A stretch of DNA of 46,529 nucleotides from DASPWV01 sp046727855 (GTDB taxonomy: Bacteria > Acidobacteriota > Vicinamibacteria > Vicinamibacterales > UBA2999), in NCBI GenBank assembly GCA_046727855.1, contig JBKPDL010000140.1, forward strand, positions 1 to 46,529, read 5' to 3'. Below are positions 16,988 through 24,888 of the stretch, piece by piece. The notes under the pieces are model-generated. The model had not been told where the DNA came from. It was given only the letters and a program-made list of their open reading frames with translations, and did not search any database. The first letter of the stretch is position 1. Every line of letters starts with the position of its first letter. The translations under genes and the position numbers were made by a program.

Positions 16988-18196
16988 CTACGAGGCACCA
17001 CCTGCACACAACGGCTGATTCAAGTGCAATCGTATGAACTCCGTGGCATCACGCGATTCGTTGGGACGGCCGCCGCCGTTGGGAAAATTGTTGTCGTTCA
17101 CGATCACGAGCGTTGAGCGGTCGACCGGCCACACGGCTTCTGTGGTGATGTACGGAAACGTGAAGCGCACCGGATATCCGCCAAGACCCTCTGGATTGAT
17201 GATGTCGAGCAGATCGACCACGAGGGTGCGCACGGCTTTCCCGCCGGCGATGACGACTTCGTGAACGCGCTTGATCTTTGCGGCGGCGCCCTGTGCGCCA
17301 TCCCGTTCGACCGCAAGAAAGCGGTTGGCGCATGTCGCACCGAAGATTTGTTCGAGACCGACAAGCTCGGTAAGCGCTTCGCCGTCGAGCGGAAAATCCC
17401 AGGTCTCGTCACTCAACGCGCGGCGGGCAGGGTCGAAAGTGAACACGCGTCGTCCCGGCGACGCGAGCGGCGCAGACTCGAGTGCCGGGTACAACGCGCG
17501 AAAACCGGCGCCGGCGGACAGCGATTCAAATCCTCTGCTGCGTCTGACTGTCGCCGCACTCATCTGCCCGGCATCCGCCGATTGCAAATGCGGGTGATCC
17601 GGCGATCGCAGACCCGGCACTTCGACCGGCGCGTCGAGAACGCTCCCCGTTGCGCTCACGTGCACGAGAAACGGTCCGAATTCGTCGCCGATCCAAAAAG
17701 ACCCGTCGGGCATGCGAACCAACGACTCGGGATCGAGGTCCGCGCCCGTGAGCCATCGCTCGCGCGTCTCACCGCGCGCGATGGGAAATGGCAGCTTGCG
17801 ATCGGGGTCGGCGATCTCGATGAAGGCACGATCGACGATGACCTGTCCCCCGCCGCTCGCTGGCGATTCCGCCCACGTCACCAGCAGCCGGTAGATGCGC
17901 AGCAACGCGTCGGCCGAGTTGATCTTCGCGCCAAACCCGTTGTCCACGAGCACGAACCATGCTCTGCCGCTCGAGTCCGCCGGCCAGAGCGCAGAAAAGC
18001 CCTGCACGGGTTGTCCCTTGAACTGCGCGATGCCTTCCTTGCCCGCCACCAGCCAGGCACCGCTGGCAGGACCCGGTGCGAACGTATCCGGCGCCATACG
18101 CGCGTAGCCAGTGAGCGTGACCCTCGGCGCCTGGGCTGCCAGACTACTGACAACACCGAGAATGGCAAGGAAGCAGAGGCACCTGAAGCTCAGCAT
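16988..18196 (-). CDS. Exported phytase-like esterase (esterase-like activity of phytase family)
   Basis: 402 residues from the ATG at 18196, which opens a signal peptide (MLSFRCLCFLAILGVVSSLA) and has GGGGA four bases upstream. The frame continues 62 codons further, but that part overlaps the divergent nfeD gene and is not protein-like. LDPESLVRMPDGSFWIGDE followed by FGPFLVHV (about residues 170-195) and the late NDNNFPNGGGRPN are hallmarks of PF13449, a beta-propeller family found with bacterial phytases. Phosphomonoesterase activity is possible but unproven. The product should be periplasmic or secreted. Confidence 0.82.
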   Translation of the reverse strand: MLSFRCLCFLAILGVVSSLAAQAPRVTLTGYARMAPDTFAPGPASGAWLVAGKEGIAQFKGQPVQGFSALWPADSSGRAWFVLVDNGFGAKINSADALLRIYRLLVTWAESPASGGGQVIVDRAFIEIADPDRKLPFPIARGETRERWLTGADLDPESLVRMPDGSFWIGDEFGPFLVHVSATGSVLDAPVEVPGLRSPDHPHLQSADAGQMSAATVRRSRGFESLSAGAGFRALYPALESAPLASPGRRVFTFDPARRALSDETWDFPLDGEALTELVGLEQIFGATCANRFLAVERDGAQGAAAKIKRVHEVVIAGGKAVRTLVVDLLDIINPEGLGGYPVRFTFPYITTEAVWPVDRSTLVIVNDNNFPNGGGRPNESRDATEFIRLHLNQPLCAGGAS

Positions 18197-18209
18197 ATAA
18201 TCCCCGGCA

Positions 18210-18641
18210 ATGGAATGGTGGATGTGGCTCGTCGTCGGTCTGGGGCTGATGGTGATCGAGCTTGCGACGCCGAGCGGGTTTTTCATCATGTTCTTTGGAC
18301 TGGGCGCCCTGACGGTGGGCATCCTGTCACGTCTGGGCGTGACGGGTCCGGTCTGGATGGAGTGGCTCCTCTTTACCGTCACGTCAGTCGTCTATCTGCT
18401 CCTATTTCGCGGCCGTTTGCAGCAAGTTGTGCAACAGGCCACACGAGCCACCGAGGTCGACACGCTCATCGGCGAGCTCGCCGTACCTAAAGAACGCATT
18501 CTGCCCGGCGCCGTGGGGCGCGTCGAACTGCGCGGGACGCTGTGGAACGCGCGTAATAACGGAAGTGAACCCATCGAGCCGGGACGCCGGTGCCGTGTCG
18601 TTGGCGTCGACGGATTACTCGTGTTCGTTCAACCGGAGTGA
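18210..18641 (+). CDS. NfeD-like membrane protein
   Basis: 143 residues. Two or three hydrophobic segments (MWLVVGLGLMVIELATP, FFIMFFGLGALTVGIL, WLLFTVTSVVYLLLF) are followed by a small OB-fold domain: GAVGRVELRGTLWNA, then the closing strands RVVGVDGLLVFVQ. This is the short NfeD (NfeD1b) type. Such proteins act with a stomatin-family partner in membrane microdomains; the SPFH gene follows six bases later. The ATG is 13 bases from the start of the divergent phytase-like gene and lacks a ribosome site. Confidence 0.9.
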   Translation: MEWWMWLVVGLGLMVIELATPSGFFIMFFGLGALTVGILSRLGVTGPVWMEWLLFTVTSVVYLLLFRGRLQQVVQQATRATEVDTLIGELAVPKERILPGAVGRVELRGTLWNARNNGSEPIEPGRRCRVVGVDGLLVFVQPE

Positions 18642-18647
18642 GGACCC

Positions 18648-19595
18648 ATGGAAGGTGGATTGCTCGTCATCATCCTGCTCGCGATCTTGGTGCTCATCGT
18701 GCTCGCCAAGACTGCGATCGTGGTGCCGCAGCAGAGTGCGTACGTCGTGGAGCGCCTTGGCCGTTACTCGGGCACGCTCGGTGCGGGCTTTCACATCCTG
18801 GTGCCGTTCATGGATGTAATTCGCTACAAGCACTCGCTCAAGGAAGCGGCCGTCGATATTCCGGCGCAGGTTTGTATTACCCGCGACAACGTGCAGGTGC
18901 AGGTGGACGGTATCCTCTATCTCAAGGTGCTCAATCCCGAGCGCGCCTCGTACGGCATCTCCGACTACCTCTTTGCGATCTCGCAGCTCGCACAAACGAC
19001 GCTGCGCAGCGAAATCGGCAAGATCGATCTCGACAAGACGTTTGAGGAGCGCATGAACATCAACGCGCAGGTCGTCACCGAGCTGGACAAGGCCTCGGAA
19101 CCCTGGGGTGTGAAAGTACTGCGCTACGAGATCAAGAACATCACCCCTCCGCACGATGTGCTGGCGGCCATGGAAAAGCAGATGCGCGCCGAGCGGGAAA
19201 AGCGCGCGGTGATTCTCACATCCGAAGGTCAGCGCGACGCGGCGATCAATACCGCGGAGGGCACCAAGCAGGAAACGATCAAAGCCTCAGAAGCCCGCAA
19301 GCAGCAGCAGATCAACGAGGCCGAAGGTCAGGCGGCGGCTATCCTCGCCGTGGCCACGGCAACGGCCGAAGGCATCCGCCGTGTCGCCGATGCGATGCGT
19401 GTGGAAGGTGGTCAGCAGGCCGTGCAGCTGCGCGTGGCGGAGCAGTACATCACCGAGTTTGGCAAGGTGATCAACAACGCCGATACCGTGATTCTGCCGG
19501 CCAACGTCGCAGACGTAGCCTCGATGATCACGACCGCGATGCAGGTTGTGGGTCGGCGGCCAGGCGGTCAGCGGCCAGAAGTCCCGCAGCCATAA
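18648..19595 (+). CDS. SPFH/stomatin-family protein (QmcA-like)
   Basis: 315 residues. One N-terminal membrane anchor (LLVIILLAILVLIVLA) precedes the SPFH domain: VVPQQSAYVVERLGRY, GFHILVPF, and DIPAQVCITRDNVQVQVDG, given here as PAQVCITRDNVQV. A long coiled coil rich in Ala, Glu and Lys (about residues 175-240, with SEGQRDAAINTAEG and SEARKQQQINEAEG) ends at the oligomerisation segment. The family forms large rings and often controls FtsH-type proteases. Ribosome site GAGTGAGGA is close to the ATG. The last 68 bases overlap the end of the convergent MFS gene. Confidence 0.93.
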   Translation: MEGGLLVIILLAILVLIVLAKTAIVVPQQSAYVVERLGRYSGTLGAGFHILVPFMDVIRYKHSLKEAAVDIPAQVCITRDNVQVQVDGILYLKVLNPERASYGISDYLFAISQLAQTTLRSEIGKIDLDKTFEERMNINAQVVTELDKASEPWGVKVLRYEIKNITPPHDVLAAMEKQMRAEREKRAVILTSEGQRDAAINTAEGTKQETIKASEARKQQQINEAEGQAAAILAVATATAEGIRRVADAMRVEGGQQAVQLRVAEQYITEFGKVINNADTVILPANVADVASMITTAMQVVGRRPGGQRPEVPQP

Positions 19596-20718
19596 TCGCG
19601 AGACCGGCGCCGGTGAAAAACGCCGTCGCCGGTCCCAACGTCTTCCAGAGAAAACCAAAGAGCACGCTCGCGCCGAGTGCGCCAAAGCCGAGGACTGCGT
19701 TGTACCAGCCAAACGCCGTCCCTTGCGCAGGTCCACGCACGAGGTCGGCGACAAGCGCCTTTTCGCTGCCTTCGGCAAGTGCGAAGTGCGCGCCATACAC
19801 GAAAAACCATACGAGCAAGGAAGTGAGACTTTCCGACAGCGCAAAACCTGCGTAGACCGCTGCGTACAACATCCAGCCACTGATGATCAATTCGCGGCGT
19901 CCCAAGCGATCCGACAGTGCGCCACCGTAGGTCGAGAGACCCGACTTGATCACGTGCAGCCCAGCCCACGTGAGCGGCAAAAGACTCGTCGCCAGTCCAA
20001 CGTCCGACAGACGCAGCAGAAGAAAGGCGTCGCTGGAGTTACCGAGCGTGAACACGCCGAGGATGACAAGGTAGCGCTTGAATTCACGCGGGTAGGTCTT
20101 GAGCGGCTGGTCGAGCGGGTGTGGGGATTTTGCGGCTCCGAGCGGCGCGCGAGTTTCGGGAACCAACAAGAGCATTGCAATCGCCAGCAGTCCGGGAATG
20201 ATCGTGAGCGCAAACAGCGTGCGGTACGCGCCGGGTGCGACGTAGAGAAACACGGTGGCGACGATCGGGCCGATCACGGCGCCCGCGTGATCCATCGCGC
20301 GATGAAAGCCGTAAACGCGTCCACGCTGATCCGGCGACGCCAGCGCGCCGAGCATCGCATCGCGCGGCGCGCCGCGGAGTCCCTTGCCCACACGATCGGC
20401 AACGCGAACCGCGAACACGTGCTGCCATGTCGTCGCGAGCGCGATGAGCGGCCGCACCAGGCCGGCGACGGTGTATCCAGCCAGGGCGAAGGGACGCCGT
20501 CGTCCGGTGCGATCGGACCAACGCCCGGCAAGAATCTTGAGGACGCTTGACGTCGCGTCGGCGGCCCCTTCGATCAGACCGAGTGACGCGGGATTGCCGC
20601 CAAGCACTCGTGTGACAAAGGTCGGAAGCAGCGGGTAGATGGCTTCCGTTGCCGCGTCTGTAAAGAGGCTGGTCAGGCCGAGCAGCTTTACGGAGCGCGG
20701 AAGTGGAGCAGCCGACAT
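19528..20718 (-). CDS. MFS transporter
   Basis: 396 residues with about eleven or twelve membrane segments. KLLGLTSLFTDAATEAIYP and ADRVGKGLRGAPRDAM (about residues 118-133) closely parallel the MFS protein at 9271-10515, and GGALSDRLGRRELI is the internal repeat of the basic MFS loop. It is therefore a paralogue with probably related but unknown substrate. The final residues (AADRLAADPQPASRS) are encoded antisense to the end of the SPFH gene over 68 bases. Confidence 0.87.
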   Translation of the reverse strand: MSAAPLPRSVKLLGLTSLFTDAATEAIYPLLPTFVTRVLGGNPASLGLIEGAADATSSVLKILAGRWSDRTGRRRPFALAGYTVAGLVRPLIALATTWQHVFAVRVADRVGKGLRGAPRDAMLGALASPDQRGRVYGFHRAMDHAGAVIGPIVATVFLYVAPGAYRTLFALTIIPGLLAIAMLLLVPETRAPLGAAKSPHPLDQPLKTYPREFKRYLVILGVFTLGNSSDAFLLLRLSDVGLATSLLPLTWAGLHVIKSGLSTYGGALSDRLGRRELIISGWMLYAAVYAGFALSESLTSLLVWFFVYGAHFALAEGSEKALVADLVRGPAQGTAFGWYNAVLGFGALGASVLFGFLWKTLGPATAFFTGAGLAIMAAGLLAADRLAADPQPASRS

Positions 20719-20725
20719 CCGAATT

Positions 20726-20810
20726 TGGAGATCTCGAGATTTAGGGAATTGGAGACGATCTGGAGATCACCAAATCGACTCCAAATCTCCCGATCGCCAA
20801 GTCTCCAGAT
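20726..20810. repeat. Intergenic opposing-arm repeat (TGGAGA / TCTCCA)
   Basis: Left part: TTTGGAGA, TTGGAGAC, CTGGAGATC; right part: CTCCAAATCTC and GTCTCCAG, the reverse complements. The whole spacer between the S46 gene and the MFS gene consists of these elements and could fold into one imperfect hairpin. It ends where the S46 coding sequence stops. Confidence 0.6.
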
Positions 20811-22919
20811 TCACGCACTCGGCACGGCGGCATGCGCGAGCAGTTCTTCGACGAGCGCGTCGGCCTTGTACACTTTTCTCAGTGCCTCAATCATGCCGCG
20901 GACGTCAACCGAGATCATGCGATTCACCGCGCCGTCGTAGATGAAATAGCCCGGCAGCGATTGGATGTTGCCGTCAAATGCGAGGCCGACGAGCTCGCCC
21001 TTGACGTTGATCACCGGTGAGCCGCTGTTGCCGCCCACGATGTCGTTGGTGGTGACGAAGTCGAATGGCGTACTGAGATTGAGCGAGCTTTTGGCGCGTG
21101 CCCAGCTCTCGGGATATTTGTAAGGCGGCTTCAACCCGTGTTCATCAGCGCGCACGTACAAACCTCGGAAATCCGTGTATGGCTTCACCGGCTTCCCGTT
21201 GTCGTTGTACGACTTGACTGCGCCAAAGGAGAGGCGCAGCGTAAAGGTGCCGTCCGGATATGCGGATTCGCCCTGCACCGCGAACACCGCCTGGGCGATC
21301 TTGGCGTAGGCGTCGCGTTCGACGCCAACCACTTCGTTGTCGTAGCGCTTGCGCAACTCGCGCGCGCGGGGCTCGATCAGCCGCGCGAGCTCGATAAACG
21401 GATCCTTGGAGGCCGACACGGCGGCTGCGCCGCCGGCGAACAGTTCCTTGCGCACTGCCGAATCGCCGAGCTTGGTGCCATCGACGAGCTCAACCGCTCG
21501 CTGCCCGGGCGTCATGCCGGCGAGAATCTGTTGCACCAGTGTGTGATCGGCGCCAAGTTTGTCACGCATCAGTGCGAGCGAGGCGGAGAGCCGCGCCTTT
21601 TCCATGCCGGGATAGATCGGCGCCGATGCGCCGACTTCTCTTTCAATTTGCGGCTTGCGCGCGTCGGAGAACTCCGGGAGACGTTGGCCGTTTGGCTTCT
21701 GGCTTTCTTCCGCCCAGCGCAGCAGCCTCCGTGCGTGGGTGAAGTACTCGGAAAACACGCCGAGGCTGCTTTCGAACATCACGCGTTCGAGGTTGTACGA
21801 GAGGAGGTCCTTGCGCGCCTTGGCCACGGCATCCCAGGCGTCGCCGTAGCGCGTTTTGAGATCGGCGTTTGCTATCACGGCCTTGCGCAGCGCACCCTCC
21901 GTCGCGCGCTTCTTCCCCATCGTCGCCTGGTCCTTCAATCCACCCAGTTGCCCTTTGAACGACTTGAGCGAGTTCTCAATCGAAAAGATCAAGTCCTTGA
22001 TTTCACGTTCCTGCTCGGCGCCCTGTTTGCCGTACGCGGCCAGCGCATCGTGGATGCGCGTGTACGCCTCGAGCGTGAGCGGCAGCGCGTAATCGCGCAG
22101 GTACTCCAGGTGCGCGACCGTGTTGAGGCGCTGTGTCGCAGCGGGATGTCCGGATGTGAAAACCGCCTCGCCCTCCTTGGTCCCTGCGGTTGACCACGGG
22201 AGGTAGTTCTTGACCTGCAGCGGCTTGCCGCCTTCGTAGACACGGAATATCGCCATGTCGAGGCAGTAGCGCGGATATTCGAAGTTATCCGGATCGCCGC
22301 CGAAGAACGCGGCGTCGAATTCAGGCGCGAACACGAGCCGGATGTCCGTGTGCTTTTTATAGAGATAGAGGTGATACTGCGCGCCCTGATAGAGCGTGAC
22401 GACCTCGCTCTCGAGCCCTGTCTTGTCCTGCGCCTCTTTCTCAATCGTTGCGATCGCTGCTCGCCGGGCGGCGAGCGTCTCCGCCGAAGACATCCCGGTT
22501 TTGATCGCGGCATTGACCTTTGCCGTGACGTCTTCGATCGTTTGCAGCGACAGCAACTCGAGATCGGGTACCTTCAATTCCTGCGCGCGATCGCGCGCGA
22601 GAAAGCCGTTCTGGACGTAATCGTTCTGCGCGTTGCTCAACTCCTGAATGACCTCCATCGCGACGTGATGGTTGGTCAAGACGAGCCCGTCGGGTGAGAC
22701 AAACGACCCGGAGCCGCCCGGAAAGCGCACCGACGCCTGCTGAACGCGGTTCAACCACGCATCCGTGAGATCGACGCCGTACGCCTGCTTAATCGCGGCT
22801 TTCGGAATGCGGTTGAACGGCCAGAAACCTTCATCGGCCGTGCCAAGAGCCGGCGCCAGCAGGATGATCGTGAGACACGCAGCCAGTAATCGTGTGCAGT
22901 TGAGTGGAGACTTTCGCAT
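20811..22919 (-). CDS. S46 family serine dipeptidyl peptidase (DPP7-like)
   Basis: 702 residues, full length for S46. A signal peptide (about residues 1-28, ending ALGTA) sends it to the periplasm. The catalytic triad is visible: H85 in TNHHVA, D211 in DNFEYPR, S632 in GGNSGSP. The family distinguishes DPP7 (hydrophobic P1) from DPP11 (acidic P1) by a Gly or Arg 18 residues after the catalytic Ser; here the residue is Gly (LAFDGN, G650), so DPP7-type specificity is expected. It should release N-terminal dipeptides from oligopeptides during peptide scavenging. It follows the RidA gene at 12 bases. Confidence 0.94.
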   Translation of the reverse strand: MRKSPLNCTRLLAACLTIILLAPALGTADEGFWPFNRIPKAAIKQAYGVDLTDAWLNRVQQASVRFPGGSGSFVSPDGLVLTNHHVAMEVIQELSNAQNDYVQNGFLARDRAQELKVPDLELLSLQTIEDVTAKVNAAIKTGMSSAETLAARRAAIATIEKEAQDKTGLESEVVTLYQGAQYHLYLYKKHTDIRLVFAPEFDAAFFGGDPDNFEYPRYCLDMAIFRVYEGGKPLQVKNYLPWSTAGTKEGEAVFTSGHPAATQRLNTVAHLEYLRDYALPLTLEAYTRIHDALAAYGKQGAEQEREIKDLIFSIENSLKSFKGQLGGLKDQATMGKKRATEGALRKAVIANADLKTRYGDAWDAVAKARKDLLSYNLERVMFESSLGVFSEYFTHARRLLRWAEESQKPNGQRLPEFSDARKPQIEREVGASAPIYPGMEKARLSASLALMRDKLGADHTLVQQILAGMTPGQRAVELVDGTKLGDSAVRKELFAGGAAAVSASKDPFIELARLIEPRARELRKRYDNEVVGVERDAYAKIAQAVFAVQGESAYPDGTFTLRLSFGAVKSYNDNGKPVKPYTDFRGLYVRADEHGLKPPYKYPESWARAKSSLNLSTPFDFVTTNDIVGGNSGSPVINVKGELVGLAFDGNIQSLPGYFIYDGAVNRMISVDVRGMIEALRKVYKADALVEELLAHAAVPSA

Positions 22920-22931
22920 CTCTCGATTGTA

Positions 22932-23318
22932 TTAGGGAACGTAGGCAACGCAATCAATCTCGACCCTCAGTCCGTCCCCAGGCAACGCTGCCGCCTGAAT
23001 CGTTGTGCGCGCGGGCCGATGCTCTCCGAACATTCGTGAGTACACCGCGTTCATCTTCGAAAACTCGCTCATGTCGATGAGGAACACGCCGCAGCGCAGG
23101 ATGTGCGGCAAGTCCGATCCTGCCGCTTGCAGAATGGCGCGGATATTGCGCAGACACTGCTCGGTTTGAATTTCAATGCCGGAGCCGGCGAGCTGGCCCG
23201 TAGTAGGATCCGTCGCGCCCTGACCGGATACGAAGATGAGCCGATCGAAAACCATTCCCGGCGAGTACGGGCCCACCGGCTTGGGCAGGTTTGCCGCGTG
23301 AACGGGACGATGAGACAT
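22932..23318 (-). CDS. RidA/YjgF family enamine/imine deaminase
   Basis: 128 residues, usual length. PKPVGPYSPG at the N-terminus and RTTIQAAALPGDGLRVEID at the C-terminus are family signatures; the Arg in the latter (about residue 104) occupies the position of the substrate-binding Arg of active RidA. Such trimers hydrolyse reactive 2-aminoacrylate and related imines formed by PLP enzymes. It is the middle gene of a minus-strand operon, six bases after the M48-like gene and 12 bases before the S46 gene. Confidence 0.92.
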   Translation of the reverse strand: MSHRPVHAANLPKPVGPYSPGMVFDRLIFVSGQGATDPTTGQLAGSGIEIQTEQCLRNIRAILQAAGSDLPHILRCGVFLIDMSEFSKMNAVYSRMFGEHRPARTTIQAAALPGDGLRVEIDCVAYVP

Positions 23319-23324
23319 GGCCGG

Positions 23325-24767
23325 TCATTGTAGCAACTGAAACAGGCTGTGGATCGCGGCCAGCGTCACGGCCGTCGCTCCGATTGCGAGCAGCGTGACC
23401 GCGATGACGACGACAGCGGTCAGGTATGCGTTGAGCGCGAGAACCGGCACGAGCACGACGGAGCCGGCGATCTCCAGCATACGCGTGCCGCTTCGCAACG
23501 CACGACGTCGCGGCTCCCAGGTGAGAATGGCGCCGCGCGCTGCAAGGCGCTTGAGTCGCTTGGCCACCGGCGGATGCGAATTGGTGAGTCCGCCAGGAGT
23601 ACGAATCGGATTTTTCACGTCGCTTGCCACGATGGTTTGCAGGCGCGCGGGCACCCATCCCGGATCGCCAAACACGCCTGAGATGTTGTGCAGCGCCCGC
23701 GCGAGTTGCGACGGGCTGTGCGCGAGCTCGACGCCATACCGATCGGCGAGGTACCGCCGCCGTCGCCACGCGGCAGCGAGAATAGGTGCCACAAAGCCGG
23801 TTTCCAGCAAGTCTGCAGTCACCAGCACGGCCATGTTGAGCAGATGGAGCGGTAACAACAGCAAGCGAACCAGCGCGCGCCAGACGTTGGCCGCCGTGGT
23901 GCGATCCCGCTCGAAAAAGCGCGTGAGATCGTTCGCCGGCGATCCCCACTCCTGCAGCAGTACTTCGAGCGTTTTGGCATCGTCCGCGCGTGGTTTGCGG
24001 CGCCCCACCGCTCGCACGGTTGCCACAACCGCGCGTTGTCCGGCGCGGCCAAACGGCGCGTTGACCAGCGCATTGAGTGCGGCGCCGGTAAGGTAGACCG
24101 ATTCGAATCGAATCGCGATGGCGGGGTCATCGTGCACGAGCGAGGCGATGAGGTGCGCTACCAGCGCGCGAATTTCCGCCGCGTCGCAGGTATTCAACAA
24201 GCGCCGCGACACGACGACGCCGGCGCGATCGAACGACGTGCCCACGAGCGCCATGTTCGGCGAGAGCTGCTCGGTGATCCACACCGGCGGCGGATTGATC
24301 CCGGCATCGCCGGAGATGTCCTCCACCGTGCGCGCGAAGCGGCATTCCTCGGCGACATCGTTCTGAGGTCCGCGTGCGCCGAGTGCTCGCAGAGTCGCTT
24401 CCAGACCTGCGCTGGCCAGCAGGCGCCGCATCGCTGCCCAGACGGCGATGATCGCAATCGCCCCAGGGGCAACCAGCATCACCGCCAGGCCGGCGAGCGT
24501 GACCAGCTGCTGCGAGCCGGACTGGTAGGCGTGCCACGCAAGTGGGATGAGGCCCGCCATGCCATCGGCAACGGTCCACACCGCCGCAGGGACATCGACG
24601 ATCCGGTCGATTAAGTGGAGCATGATGAGCGCGCCGAGGTACAGGATCGGCGTGAGCACCATGGACAGCGGCAGCGCCATTACGACAACCGCCGCGGCCG
24701 CGAGCACGGTCCAGCGCCACGGTGTGCCTCGGTACCTCGCCTGATGCTCGAAAAACGATGTTGCCAT
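23325..24767 (-). CDS. M48-like membrane protein with degenerate zinc site (pseudo-protease)
   Basis: 480 residues. Four hydrophobic segments lie at about 20-50, 60-80, 88-112 and 300-330, and two more at the C-terminus. The middle aligns by eye with M48/HtpX-type peptidases: ALVAHLIASLVHDDPA stands where the family has ALVAHExxHxxNGD, YLADRYGVELAHSP stands for the EADRxAVxL segment, and SHPPVAKRLKRL matches the conserved HPPxxxRIxRL. The zinc site is lost: HEXXH reads H205-L-I-A-S209, and the third ligand position is Arg338. It is thus expected to be catalytically inactive. It heads an operon with RidA and the S46 peptidase. Confidence 0.72.
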   Translation of the reverse strand: MATSFFEHQARYRGTPWRWTVLAAAAVVVMALPLSMVLTPILYLGALIMLHLIDRIVDVPAAVWTVADGMAGLIPLAWHAYQSGSQQLVTLAGLAVMLVAPGAIAIIAVWAAMRRLLASAGLEATLRALGARGPQNDVAEECRFARTVEDISGDAGINPPPVWITEQLSPNMALVGTSFDRAGVVVSRRLLNTCDAAEIRALVAHLIASLVHDDPAIAIRFESVYLTGAALNALVNAPFGRAGQRAVVATVRAVGRRKPRADDAKTLEVLLQEWGSPANDLTRFFERDRTTAANVWRALVRLLLLPLHLLNMAVLVTADLLETGFVAPILAAAWRRRRYLADRYGVELAHSPSQLARALHNISGVFGDPGWVPARLQTIVASDVKNPIRTPGGLTNSHPPVAKRLKRLAARGAILTWEPRRRALRSGTRMLEIAGSVVLVPVLALNAYLTAVVVIAVTLLAIGATAVTLAAIHSLFQLLQ

Positions 24768-24778
24768 GCTCTGCTGAC

Positions 24779-24837
24779 GAACTAGCCAAGGGCCCTGCCC
24801 TTGATATCCAGCTAACTCCGCGGCCCTTGGCTAGTTC
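24779..24837. repeat. Perfect 16-bp inverted repeat with 27-base spacer
   Basis: Arms 24779-24794 and 24822-24837 are exact reverse complements (GAACTAGCCAAGGGCC and its mate). The spacer has a third, partial copy (CCCTTG) in the same orientation as the right arm. It lies 12 bases before the M48-like start and 50 bases before truA, between divergent genes, so it could be an operator, an attenuator for either transcript, or a small mobile remnant. No terminal duplication was recognised. Confidence 0.7.
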
Positions 24838-24888
24838 TCAGTTCTTCATTCTTAGTGCTCTGGGGAGGGATGGCTATTATGAACCGTT

